Source: Hortaea werneckii
Lineage: Eukaryota > Ascomycota > Dothideomycetes > Mycosphaerellales > Teratosphaeriaceae
Direction: 5' to 3'
DNA: 42,495 bases
Assembly (NCBI GenBank): GCA_037044905.1
Contig: JBAOKB010000141.1
Span: forward strand, 1-42,495
A model generated the notes under the pieces. It was not told the origin of the DNA. It saw nothing but the letters and a program-made list of their open reading frames with translations, and searched no databases. Shown here piece after piece: positions 1 to 9,716 of the stretch. The translations under genes and the position numbers were made by a program. How positions within the stretch are numbered: the stretch's first letter is position 1; each line of letters starts with the position of its first letter.

Positions 1-65
1 TTATAAGATGTAGAAATAAGAAATATACCTATCAAAGGTACCATTAATAAAAGTGTAAGTAACAT
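1..65 (-). CDS. nad4: NADH dehydrogenase subunit 4, 5' fragment cut by the window edge
   Basis: First 65 bases of nad4 on the minus strand: the ATG at 65-63 and about 21 codons. The complete gene is at 26454-27932, and this piece is identical to its 5' end. It is truncated only because the window was linearised inside the gene. Confidence 0.93.
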   Translation of the reverse strand, partial: MLLTLLLMVPLIGIFLISTSY

Positions 66-225
66 ATAAAAATTATAATAAATTAATAAATATTCCTCTC
101 TATGATAATTTACATTAAATAAGGTAAATTAACTTATTAGTAACAATATACATATCTGTATATTCTTTTTTTGGTTTTTTTTTTTTACTTATTTTTTTTA
201 TCAAAAAAACAAAAAAAAAAATAAT

Positions 226-891
226 TTATTGTTTTATAGTAATAACTATAGCTCCTACCATAGCTAATAAAAGTATTAGAGATGTTAAAATTAATCATAA
301 AGGATAAATAGTATATATAACATTACCAATACTTGTAATGTGTGATGATTCTGCTATAACACCATCTCATATTTGAGAAGTTACAAATGAAAGATCATTG
401 TTAAATAGTGAATTAACAGGCTTAGTTAATGGATAAGTAATGTTACCACTATTTATTGTATCTCCTTCTATACCTATTTCCGTTTTTTGTAGAAAAAATA
501 AATTAGGAGAAGTTATGTTGGAAGGTAATAATTTGTAAAGCGTCATGTTAAAAAAAACACCTATAAATATAGCTAGTGGTATACTATTGCTACTATCACT
601 AGTTAGCTCAGATATTCTAACATTAATTAACATTAATATAAATAAAAATAAAATTGAAACTGCTCCTACATATACTAAAAGATAAGATAAACCTATGAAG
701 TTCATTCCTAACATCATAAGGTAACCTGCTATATTAAGGAAAAGCCCAATTAAAAATAATACTGATACTATAGGATTTTTACTTATAATAACAAATATAC
801 CACATAGAATGGATGTAAATGTCATTATATTTATCATATTGTAATTTAAACCATTAGTAAAAGTTTCATTCAAAATAAATAAATTAACCAT
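226..891 (-). CDS. nad6: NADH dehydrogenase subunit 6
   Basis: Membrane subunit of respiratory complex I in the inner mitochondrial membrane. The 221-residue reading starts at the ATG at 891-889 and ends at TAA (228-226), reading two UGA codons as Trp, one of them at 369-367 where a standard-code reading would stop. Several hydrophobic helices are visible. The segment with GLSYLLVYVGAVSILFLF at about residues 66-83 is the family hallmark. It lies between nad1 and nad4, all on the same strand. Length is normal for fungal Nad6. A run of T and A residues follows the stop. Identification is confident. Confidence 0.95.
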
Positions 892-1093
892 TTTTTTTTC
901 TTTTTTATATAATTATCTCAATCCTCAATATTTATTTTGTTTTTTGATTAAAAGGTATTCACTAGTCTGCTTATTGCAGAGAGAATATGTGTATAATTAT
1001 TATTATATAGATAATGGGTTATATGATGTGACTAATATCCCATATAAACTTTTTTTTTTATTTACTGTATTAATGTTATAAAGATTTTATTGA

Positions 1094-2170
1094 TTATAAT
1101 AAATATATGTTACTAGGTATTATGTCAAAACTGTATATAATACATGGTACTAATACAATAAATGCTATAACAATTGGTAATAATATAGTTCAAGAGAATG
1201 ACATTAACTGGTCAAAACGTATTCTAGGGAAAGATGCTCTTACTCAAATGAAAATGAAGATCATTATACAAGATTTTAAACCTAAAGTTAAACCAGATAT
1301 CATACCTTCGATTAATGGTGTAGAAAATAATCCAATAATATCATCAAGTATAGAACCGTAGTAAGTGTCTTGTAATACAAATGATAGCAATGTATAGTCT
1401 AATAGATATCCTCCAAGAAATAATATAGTTGTTAATACACAAATAAGTACTATACTTGCATATTCAGCTAAAAAGAAAAAAACAAATATAACTGCAGCGT
1501 GTTCTGTCATAAACCCACTAACCAGTTCAGACTCTGCTTCAGCTAAATCAAAAGGAGCTCTGTTTGTTTCTGCAACAGAACCGATAAAGAATATAATAAA
1601 TACAGGAAATAATGGGAAAATAAATCAAATTGCTCTTTGAGTTTCTATATCCACTGTTAGGTTTAGACTCCCTGTTAATAGAATTACAAGTAGTATAGCT
1701 GAACTTAAAATTAGTTCATAACTTATTAATTGTGCTGTACTTCTAAGTGACCCTAAAAAGGCGTATTTAGAGTTTGCTGATCAACCAGCTAAAAGTATAC
1801 CATATGTAGCTAAAGAAGAAACAGCTAACATATATAATATACCCAGATTGAAATCTCATATTGCTAAACCTGGCCCGTATGGTATAACTGCATAACCTAG
1901 TAGTGAAAAGATTAGGGTGATTATAGGACCAAGAAAGAATAGTATAAGGTTTGCTTGTGTAGGTGAAACATATTCTTTTAAAAGAAGTTTTAACGCATCT
2001 GCAAATGCCTGTAAAAGACCATAGTATCCTACAACATTAGGACCTAGTCTTCTTTGCATACTTGCCATTGTTTTTCTCTCTGCTACTGTAACAAAAGCAA
2101 CTGTAAGAAGTACAGGTACAGTAACTATTATAACTTCAATGATAGATATAAGTGTAGGGTAATATAACAT
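1094..2170 (-). CDS. nad1: NADH dehydrogenase subunit 1
   Basis: Complex I membrane subunit at the junction with the hydrophilic arm, near the quinone site. ATG at 2170-2168, TAA at 1096-1094, 358 residues, with several UGA codons read as Trp. The N-terminal part contains VAERKTMASMQRRLGPNVVG, the conserved Nad1 signature. The C-terminal part contains a RFDQLM motif (RYDQLM in most homologues), which confirms the frame after the UGA codons. No intron is visible. The protein is slightly long at the C-terminus compared with the usual 320-340 residues. It follows orf234 on the same strand after a 369-base spacer. Confidence 0.95.
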
Positions 2171-2539
2171 GTATAGATTAAAAAAAAAGATACTAAAATA
2201 ACAAAAAGCTAATATTTGTATAATTATTTAGCTTTAAATGTATATATTTAGAGAATATAAATATTTTATTATTAAAAACAATTCACGTAGACTTATAAGT
2301 ATAAGGTATATGTAAAATTGGCTCAGTAAAATTTAATATAATTATGTCACCCTTATAATGCCATCTTATATTGAAATATTAACATGAACCATATCGTATT
2401 ATATCATATACAAATTATTATTGATTCTTTTGTGTATTAAATTATACATTTTTATTTATTTAATTATAAATGTATAATAACAATTATAAATCTTGCTTAT
2501 ACAATAATGATTAAGTAAATAAAGTAATAATAATAGAAT
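2171..2539. other. AT-rich spacer between orf234 and nad1
   Basis: About 370 bases with no supported gene on either strand. The only structure I see is an inverted repeat, TTATACATTT at 2442-2451 and its complement at 2468-2477, which could form a hairpin in the transcript between orf234 and nad1. Confidence 0.6.
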
Positions 2540-3244
2540 CTATAAATTATCATTATTTCTACCTGTAAAACGTTTAGGTGTTCATCTATCTTTTGTACAA
2601 ACAAACTTTTTTCTAAACATTTGTGAAATTGGTCTAGATCTACCTTGATTTTGATCTAGTCTATGCTGTCTTAATCAATAATTTTCAATGTATTTATCCA
2701 TCATGAGCTTTACATCCCCATGAACATTATATTTTTCACATATCTTGCTAAAAATAATAGAGACCACCCTATCCTTTGCACGTGCTTCATTATAACCTTT
2801 ATCATTAGAAGGTGCTGGACGTTCTCTTCCAATACCTCCAATATCATCAAGATTCATATAACAAGAGTAACGTGCTAAATGATAAACTGATCTTGTATGA
2901 AGTATAAGTTCTATAGAAATATTATAAAAAAAGTCCATAGAAAGAAAAATACATATTACTGCTAAAGTACTCATGATAAATAATAAAATAATTGATAAGC
3001 AGTCAGGTACTATCTCAATTAATCTAGATAAAAGATAGGTAGATAGTAGACATAAACCTATGATGATAATTAAATAAAATGTAGGTAATTCTTGTGATAT
3101 AGTTGATATGTTACTATATAAAAATACACCTAATAGAAAACCTGAAATCATTGCACCCCCCTTTACAAATATATCTATAAAAAGAGTAAAAACTGATCTA
3201 AACATAACTAATACTAATCTCATTAACATATTTCTAAGATACAT
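2540..3244 (-). CDS. Unknown membrane ORF overlapping atp9 (orf234)
   Basis: I do not recognise this gene. The frame runs from ATG at 3244-3242 to TAG at 2542-2540, 234 residues, using UGA as Trp (for example at 2677-2675). The first about 125 residues hold roughly three hydrophobic segments: a long one around residues 28-48, one at 56-75 and one at 83-102. The last about 100 residues are hydrophilic and strongly basic near the end, with many Arg, Lys and Gln. The start lies inside the last codons of atp9, an 11-base overlap, so the two probably share a transcript and may be translationally coupled. It does not resemble Rps3, a LAGLIDADG or GIY-YIG endonuclease, or a plasmid polymerase. Length and overlap argue for a real gene, but the function is unknown. 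Confidence 0.6.
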
Positions 3245-3458
3245 ATAATAAGAGGAATGCCATCATTAGTGCAAATAGTCCTGTAGCTTCTGCAAATGCA
3301 AATCCTAAGATTGCATATGAGAATAATTGTCCTCTTAAAGATGGGTTTCTTGCTACACCTAAAATCAGTGCACCAAATACCACACCTATTCCTACTCCTG
3401 CTCCGATTAGACCTGTTGTTGCTAATCCTGTTCCAATAATTCTTGCTGCTTGTATCAT
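3234..3458 (-). CDS. atp9: ATP synthase subunit 9 (c-ring)
   Basis: Proteolipid c subunit of the F0 rotor in the inner membrane; carries protons during ATP synthesis. 74 residues, ATG at 3458-3456, TAG at 3236-3234. It has the classic hairpin of two helices joined by the polar loop RNPSLRGQLF (residues 37-46). The proton-carrying glutamate is E57 in FAFAEATGLF. Length is normal. The stop region overlaps the start of orf234. A related, altered copy of the N-terminal half lies just upstream at 3764-3919. Confidence 0.97.
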   Translation of the reverse strand: MIQAARIIGTGLATTGLIGAGVGIGVVFGALILGVARNPSLRGQLFSYAILGFAFAEATGLFALMMAFLLLYVS

Positions 3459-3556
3459 AATTAATTTATTATAAATTTTTTTTTTTACAGAAATATCTAA
3501 TATTATTTAGTTTCATACTTTCTTATCATTATAAAGGTTGATTTATTTTTTTTTTT

Positions 3557-3919
3557 TTAATTTACCTTTATTAAAAAAATATAAATAAAAAATATACATA
3601 TAAAAATTAATAATTTTTTAAAACTTATACCACTTAAAAATTTAAGTGGTATATTAAAACCAATAATAATTGTAGAAAAAGTACTTACTAAATTTTTTAG
3701 ACTTTCTGTATAAAAGTCAAGTGTTAATAATGCTTTATTAACATCTCCAATAATGGGTGCAACTTAGTTAGATAACTCTCATAGACTTGTGTTTGTTGAT
3801 AAAAGTGAAATTAACTCATCAAATATAAAGCCTATTCCTATTACTGCACCGATTAGACCTGCTATAGCTAGTCCTGATGTAGCTAATCCTGTTCCAATAA
3901 TTCTTGCTGCTTTTTTCAT
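3557..3919 (-). pseudogene. atp9-derived chimeric ORF interrupted by one in-frame UAA
   Basis: The first part (3919-3764, 51 codons) begins MKKAARIIGTGLATSG, close to the atp9 start MIQAARIIGTGLATTG, and follows atp9 to about residue 32. It then diverges, without the polar loop or the proton-carrying glutamate, and stops at TAA (3766-3764). The same frame continues open for 68 more codons to TAA at 3559-3557. That second part reads as a soluble stretch followed by a basic patch and a C-terminal hydrophobic helix with many Ile and Phe. A perfect 12-bp-arm inverted repeat (3627-3652) lies in it. It could be a pseudogene, two short ORFs, or a read-through product. It cannot be a working c subunit. 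Confidence 0.6.
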
Positions 3920-3950
3920 AAAAATTAATTTAGATTAAATTTTGTTTAGA

Positions 3951-3980
3951 TTTTTTACTTATTATAGAATAAGTAAAAAA
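3951..3980. repeat. A/T-flanked palindrome (ACTT...AAGT family)
   Basis: T6-ACTTATT, a short centre, then AATAAGT-A6. It sits between trnR(CCU) and the atp9-derived ORF and closely resembles the palindrome at 17417-17454. Confidence 0.7.
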
Positions 3981-4031
3981 AGAAGTATCCCATATTATTT
4001 AGTTTTATATCTCCTTTGTATAATGCTAATA

Positions 4032-4044
4032 AAGATTTGAACTT
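4032..4044 (-). repeat. Orphan T-arm fragment beside trnR(CCU)
   Basis: The 13-base string aagatttgaactt here also occurs at 4059-4071 inside the T arm of trnR(CCU). No acceptor or anticodon arm accompanies it, so it looks like a partial tandem duplication of the tRNA 3' end. Confidence 0.45.
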
Positions 4045-4047
4045 TAA

Positions 4048-4118
4048 TATCCCAATCAAGATTTGAACTTGAATAATAATTTTAGGAGAATCAAGCTTTA
4101 CCATTAAGCTATTGGGAT
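4048..4118 (-). tRNA. trnR(ccu): tRNA-Arg (anticodon CCU)
   Basis: Cloverleaf on the minus strand: acceptor ATCCCAA/TTGGGAT, D stem GCTT/AAGC, anticodon stem TGATT/AATTA with loop CTCCTAA, T stem TCAAG/CTTGA. The loop places CCU at the anticodon, to read AGG. It is the third arginine tRNA of the genome, besides UCU and ACG. The second copy of this locus lacks one base in the D arm. Confidence 0.8.
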
Positions 4119-4236
4119 TTTTTTATTATAATTTTTACTTTTATAATTTTTAGTTATTATCTAATTTGTTTAGAGAAATATATCATACTATTTAATTTTT
4201 TTTTTTTTAGGGGGGGGTGTGTGTTTTTTATGTTTA

Positions 4237-5772
4237 TTAATCCCGTGCAATTTCTACTACACGAACCGTATTTCGACTTAACACCAATTAGAGTCACGCA
4301 TACGAAGATCGATTGCAAAAACATCCAATCCTAATTGATTAGAGGAAAGATTCACAATAAACCAAACTTATTGCACATACTCCTTTCAGCGCCTGACGAG
4401 TGGTTAGTACCTATCTGAGATTAAATCCACCGTGATGTGGTGATTCACGATTACTAGTAATTCCTTTTTCATGCAGTCGAGTTTCAGACTACAATCCATA
4501 TTATATTTTGTTTTGGGGATTAGCTCTAACTCGCGTTTTTGCCTCCCTTTGTACAAACATATGTGGCACGTCTATAGCCCACAATATTAAGGTCATGATG
4601 ACTTGTCTTGGTCCCTTTTATCATATCCAATATAGCGGTGAACTACCCTATTCTTATCCATCATTTAATGATTTAATAAAAAATAAAGCAAGGGTTTACG
4701 TTAATTTAATGGATCTAACCAAAATCTCACGACATTAACTGAAGACAGCCGTGCAACGCTTGTGATATTTAAATAGGGAAGAGCTTTTTAAATATCATTC
4801 AAATTGTGGTAAGGTTGTTCGAGGGTCATCGAATTAAATAACATACTTCACTACTGGTTTCAGAAACGGTCTAATGATTTCAGTTCCTGTGTTGCCACAT
4901 TACTCTTGAGGTGGAATGCTTACACTTTCATTTATACACCAACTTTACATTCAGTCTATAACATTCATAATTTTCTGCCTGGACTACTAGGGTATCTAAT
5001 CCTATTCGCTCCCCAAGCCTTCGTCCCTTAACGTCAGTTTATACATAGAGGGTTGCCTTCGCCGTTATCCGTTCCATTAGTATCAAAGAATTTCATCTCT
5101 ACACCAATAGCCCTAATATTTACCTCTCCCATTAAACTCTAGTACATCTGTACCTTTTTGAGGCTAGATATACCGTCTAGGTACCCTTTAAACCTAATAA
5201 AGATGAATAACACTAGTCTTCCTTGTATTGCCGCGACTGCTGGCACAAGACTTGGTCAAGACATATAGATAGAAATTTGTCATCATCAATTATCTATCTA
5301 GAACTTTATTTGACATAGTCAATATATATACATACCTTAGCATGTATATACTGATATACATCATACATTCCCCCAAATTGCTGGTTCAGCCGTTAGGCCA
5401 TTGACCAATATTCCTCACTGCTGTACTACACGTATTGGGATTTTTTCAGGCCCAATGTGGTCAATAAACCTCTCAGTTATGACTACAAGTTTAAGCTAGC
5501 TAAGACATTACCTTAACTACTACTTACTTGATCATATTTAAAGCATCTTAAAGCGAAAAAAAAAAAATTTTTTTTTTTCTTTTGTATGAAGATACTTTTA
5601 ATTTATATCTATCACACTCTATAAGGGATTTTTTCCCTTACTTTAAGGAAGATCAAAATATTTATATACTCACCTTTACACCACTTTATTTTATAATATA
5701 TACAAAATAACGTACGATTAGCATGTGTCAAGCCTTTGGACAGCGTTCAATCAGAGCCATCATCAAACTCAA
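4237..5772 (-). rRNA. rns: Small-subunit ribosomal RNA
   Basis: Core RNA of the small mitoribosomal subunit. On the minus strand the 5' part near 5770-5700 matches the bacterial 16S start (TTTGATGATGGCTCTGATTG, then GACACATGCTAATCG). The 530-loop complement (ccgcgactgctggcac) is near 5230. The 790-loop complement (gactactagggtatctaatc) is near 4983. The 3' end around 4280-4240 matches the AAGTCG...TGCACGGG decoding-site end. No intron is evident. A T/A run near 5555-5579 (A12 followed by T11) is a self-complementary expansion. Both ends are estimates, within perhaps 20-30 bases. A C8 tract (minus strand) lies just beyond the 3' end. Confidence 0.93.
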
Positions 5773-5859
5773 TAATTATTTTTATTAATATTTTCTTTTT
5801 TTAACTTTACTTATTTTTATAAAATTTTAACAATATGATGAAAAAATAAAAAATCATAA

Positions 5860-5879
5860 ATACAATACTAATACCAATG
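5860..5879 (-). promoter_or_regulatory. Candidate rRNA promoter motif upstream of rns
   Basis: The plus-strand string atacaatactaataccaatg differs at one base from the 20-base string at 9497-9516, which lies just upstream of rnl. Both are in the same orientation relative to their rRNA gene; this one is about 90 bases before the rns 5' end. Shared position and near identity in an otherwise variable spacer suggest a mitochondrial promoter or processing site. This is inference only. Confidence 0.35.
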
Positions 5880-5905
5880 GAAAGTATGTATATTTATTAT
5901 TAGTT

Positions 5906-5977
5906 TAAGAGCTATGAGATTCGAACTCATATTACAATGATTAAAAGTCATACACTTTGCCATTAAGTTAAGCTATA
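5906..5977 (-). tRNA. trnK(uuu): tRNA-Lys (UUU), second copy with damaged acceptor stem
   Basis: The anticodon loop CTTTTAA and the T arm ATGAG-TTCGAAT-CTCAT are identical to trnK at 25702-25773. The 5' acceptor strand is TATAGCT instead of GAGAGCT, so two of the seven pairs with AGCTCTT are lost. The stop codon of orf49 lies inside this 5' strand. It may be a pseudogene or a 3'-end duplication of the other trnK. Confidence 0.65.
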
Positions 5978-6122
5978 ATAAAAAAAAAACCTTTAATCAC
6001 CCATTGGGTGTAAAGAGTCTTTCAATAAACTCCATATTAGTAATGATACCATAACCAATAAGTAGTAAACCTAAAAAGAATAATATATTTATGCAAAAGT
6101 AAAGGTTGAATAAGTATAGCAT
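5973..6122 (-). CDS. Small hydrophobic ORF between rnl and trnK (orf49)
   Basis: Unrecognised. It begins at ATG 6122-6120 (MLYLFNLYFC) and ends at TAG 5975-5973, 49 residues with UGA as Trp. It has one hydrophobic segment (about residues 6-29, ILFFLGLLLIGYGII) followed by a polar stretch with NMEFIERLFTPNGW and a short hydrophobic tail. Composition is protein-like and unlike the surrounding spacer, but the length is small. The stop overlaps the first bases of the degenerate trnK, so accurate tRNA processing would remove it. It could be a real small membrane protein, a remnant of a larger gene, or chance. Confidence 0.4.
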
Positions 6123-6239
6123 AATTAATTAATCTTTATAAATCAGTGTTTAATGAAAAATCATTTACTATTTAGGATAAATATCCTTTTTTTTTTTTTA
6201 TAGATCTTTAGAATTATTATATGATAAGTATTTTATTTA

Positions 6240-9200
6240 GTTTTTGATAAAATTAGTACTTTGTACCTTAAGACATCAAAGTCCTTTAAGCCAAAGCCTA
6301 TACAATTTTTTACTATATCTTTATTATAAGATAAAAATTCGTAGTGTTATACTACGTATGTTTAAGAGTATCTTAAGGTAAGTTTCGTGCCTATATGCAT
6401 TCAGCACTTATCTTTAACTAACATAGCATTCCTGCCGTGCCTATGCTATAAATATATACATGAGTGTCTGTAAATCCCCTCATCAGTTCTTTTCTTTTAC
6501 TTAATTAAGTAAAAAAATAAAGGACAGATGTATAAACATAATATTGAGCGCATAAACAACAGGTAAACCAGAGGTTAACATACCCAACTCCTTTCGTACG
6601 AAGGGGCTATCCTTATTTTACTCTAATTTCCTCTAGAAGATAGAAACCATACTGTCTCACGACGTATTTAACCCAACTCGTGTAGCTCTTTAATCGACGA
6701 ACAGTCGAACCCTTCATGACTCCTGCATTCATGTGGATGAGCTAAGTCGACATCGAGGTGCCAAACTGCGCACTCAATTTGTACTCTCTGGCGCAATTAG
6801 CCTGTTATCCCTAGCGTAGCTTTTTCAAAAATCCAAGACCTTTCCTTTCTGCATCTTGTGATCATATGCCCCGCTTACGCGACTGATAGACTTGTAAGTC
6901 AGACAGTAAAGCAAGATTAAGCCATTAAACTTTTAAAGTTGAATAAAAATCATTCTATTACCTGCGGAGCAGGTAATAAAACAAGTAGTAATAACACTGC
7001 CTATGTGTGTGATTTAATTAAGTTATTATACCATAGCAATTGATATTATTTCAACATCTATTTTCCATATAGTTAAAATCTTACTTAAAAATTATAGAAA
7101 ATCTAACTTAATAGAAAAATAATTGAATAAATTATTTTATAAAATATTGCAAACTAAAATATAAACATGATATGTTATTTAACAATGGTAAAAAACATTA
7201 CATATTTAGTAGTAAATTATATTTGCATTATTCCTTTAAAAAAAAAAAGAACAAACATAACTTAGAAATTTACAAAATTAACTTTGGATACACCCAGGTA
7301 CTTTTTATGGGATCTGTGCCCCGCATAAACTATCTACTAGCAAATGTCTCTTTAACGTACATATATACGCTTTTTTTCTTATAGATAAGTTACTTTAAGT
7401 TTTATACTAACGTGTAAATGGTTTTGTTATAACCTCATGCCATAACTCCACCAAGCACCCGCTTTCAACAAGTTTCTAATAATATGATAAGCTAAGTAAA
7501 GGTGTTTCAATTTTATCTCATCAACTACCTTATACACTACAACTTGTTTGATCATATTCAATTACTAGTAACAGTAAAGCTGCATAGGGTCTTCTCGTCT
7601 AACTAGAGGTAAACTGTATCTGCACAGTTATTCCAATTTCACTGAGACAATCATCGAGACAGCTGTTGTATCGTTAAATCATTCATGCAAGACCGCATTT
7701 AACGGCCAGGGTATTCCGCTACCTTAGGACCCTCATCGGTAAGGCCGCCATTGATTGGGGTATCCTTCAAAACCTAGCCTATAAAAGTTAGCTAAGAAAA
7801 TCCGTTAACCAGCCAACATCGGGCAGAAATCACACTCAATACTTTGATTTGACATCTTATGCAAAGTGCTTTGTTTTAATTAAACAGTCGTACAACACCA
7901 TTTTATGTCTCCTATTATTTACCTAATATAATTTAGGAATAATGGCACACCTTATCCCGAAGTTACGGTGTCAATTTGCCGAGTTCCTTGATGATTGTTA
8001 TCTCAAACGCCTTTGTATTCTCTACTTGCTTACTTGTGGTAGTATCTAGGTACGGTTACATGCATAAATCTTTTTCCAGAACATTTTGAACTCATCTCCT
8101 GTCTGCTGCTGCTGATCAGGAGGCAAATTGTTGTTAGATAAATGCAAAGATTTTCCCATCATTTAATCCTTTAGGGCAGTTCAATAAATTTAGGGGCCGT
8201 TACTTTAATTAAAATACCATAAGCTTAAGGCGAGGGGATTCCCCTTTTTCGTTACTCATGCCAGCATTCTCACTTGGGATTGTCTTAACCAGCTAAAGCT
8301 GTTTTACTGAATATTACAAATATTCAGTCCAAGATATACCCAACGTTCTGCTACCCCACAAGTTTATATATATGGTAAATTATACAACTTATTTGTGGAC
8401 AAGATTTCGGTATATTGTTTAGATCCGTTAAATTTTCGGTGCTTTTAACTTTATTTGAAATAACCAGTGCTCTGTTACGAGGTCTTCAAAAAATGGCCGC
8501 TTCTAAGCCTATTTCCTGGTTGTATACGAAAAAAACTTCCTTAATTTCACTTAACAATAATTTTGGAACCTTTAATTCTTGTTCTGGGCTGTTTCCCTTT
8601 AGACATACAACCTTATCGTACTATGTCCGAGAGTTCAAAATCCATCACTGCCCTTCCGAGAGCAAATTCCCACTGATAGAGTCTTCACGACCCCCCAATG
8701 TATGCAAACTAACTTTTTTTACCCTTAAAAGGAATAAATAAAGTTATAGTTTGCCTGGGATTACAATTCTGTACCTGCAATGATGTTATTTAAACCACCT
8801 ACTTATATAGGTTTCGCAGAAAACCAGCTATCCTAGTCAGGTTTGTCTTTCACTAACTTACCACAATTCTTTGGATATCTTTACAACGATAAGCCATTCG
8901 GGCTTTTATAACCCTGATCATGGTAAGATCACTAGGCTTCGGGTCTAATATTAGATACTCGTTCATTATTTAATAATTGGTTTATCTGGGATATTTGTTT
9001 TTTTATTAAATATTCTATTTCATCATACAGTTAGCTGTATTAATTACTTTATTTAATAATAATTACATATCTCGCATCTAACATTAACTTGCTGACCCAT
9101 TATGCAAAAGGTACGCTCTAATTATCTACTTATTTTTAACTTGAGCTGCTTATAAAACTACTATTTCAAATATTTCCCTCACGCTACTTATACGCTGTCG

Positions 9201-9475
9201 CTTATATATCATATTTAGCCTTAGAGAAAGGTTTCCCTATATTCAAACAGAATATTATTCCATTTTACTTTAAAGGCTTTTCCCATATCAGTTTTTAATT
9301 GATATAAGAATCTCTTGTGATTTTTATTCCTGAAGCTAATAAGATATTTCAATTCACTTCGTTTGATACTGGATTTTTCCAAGGATTTATAGGGCATCCC
9401 AATAATCATTCCTATGATATATAGCTCTTATTTCCGTAATAGTTTCTTTATATACTTAAGATCGCATAAGCGATC
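6240..9475 (-). rRNA. rnl: Large-subunit ribosomal RNA
   Basis: Core RNA of the large mitoribosomal subunit, about 3.2 kb. On the minus strand the 5' region near 9395 has GGGATGCCCT, and the domain I stretch GAATTGAAATATCTTAT follows near 9350. Peptidyl-transferase sequence is seen as the complement gcctgttatccctagcg near 6800, and the sarcin-ricin loop as the complement ctcctttcgtacgaag near 6590. These lie in the expected order with no interruption that looks like an intron. Ends are estimates; the 3' end is the less certain. Short ORFs inside on either strand are shadows. One base differs between the two copies near 8468. Confidence 0.93.
6495..6514. repeat. Palindrome within the 3' part of rnl
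   Basis: Perfect 20-base palindrome ttttacttaattaagtaaaa, the same family as those in the spacers. Here it lies downstream of the sarcin-ricin loop inside the rnl 3' region, so it may be an expansion hairpin. Confidence 0.65.
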
Positions 9476-9496
9476 AAATATTACATTACATATCAA

Positions 9497-9516
9497 ATAC
9501 AATACTAATACTAATG
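9497..9516 (-). promoter_or_regulatory. Candidate rRNA promoter motif upstream of rnl
   Basis: The plus-strand string atacaatactaatactaatg matches the motif upstream of rns at 19 of 20 positions. It lies about 20 bases before the estimated rnl 5' end and downstream of trnP. This is inference from position and similarity. Confidence 0.35.
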
Positions 9517-9539
9517 AAGAAAAAAAAAAAATTTTTTTT

Positions 9540-9612
9540 TCGGGTTATTATGATTCGAACATAACTTTTCCTCAACCCAAATGAGGCGCCTAACCAACCC
9601 GGCTCTAACCCG
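9540..9612 (-). tRNA. trnP(ugg): tRNA-Pro (UGG)
   Basis: Acceptor CGGGTTA/TAACCCG, anticodon stem CCTCA/TGAGG with loop TTTGGGT, T arm TTATG-TTCGAAT-CATAA. Complete pairing. It lies directly upstream of rnl, after a self-complementary A12T9 tract. Confidence 0.92.
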
Positions 9613-9652
9613 TTAATATATCTGTTATATATTATTATTTTTTTTTTCCTCG

Positions 9653-9706
9653 TTTTTTACTTATTTTTTACTTCATATATGAAGTAAAAAAATCTTAAGT
9701 AAAAAA
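9653..9706. repeat. Nested palindrome between trnP and trnS(UGA)
   Basis: The inner palindrome (9664-9691) is T6-ACTTCAT, centre AT, ATGAAGT-A6. An outer pair TTTTTTACTT/AAGTAAAAAA flanks it. The inner part with its trailing TCTTAAG resembles the elements at 14979-15006 and 15527-15554. Confidence 0.7.
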
Positions 9707-9716
9707 ATAAAAAAAA

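Noticed and set aside
1107..1361. 84-codon frame on the plus strand
   Set aside because: Antisense to the well supported C-terminal part of nad1.
4508..4738. 76-codon open frame on the plus strand
   Set aside because: It lies inside rns and its sequence is the complement of conserved rRNA.
7172..7384. 70-codon open frame on the plus strand
   Set aside because: Inside rnl, opposite strand, no protein-like features.
8415..8741. 108-codon open frame on the plus strand
   Set aside because: It lies wholly inside rnl on the opposite strand, and its length changes between the two passes because of one base. Shadow of the rRNA.
9221..9409. 62-codon open frame on the minus strand
   Set aside because: Inside the 5' domain of rnl; the sequence is explained by conserved rRNA.
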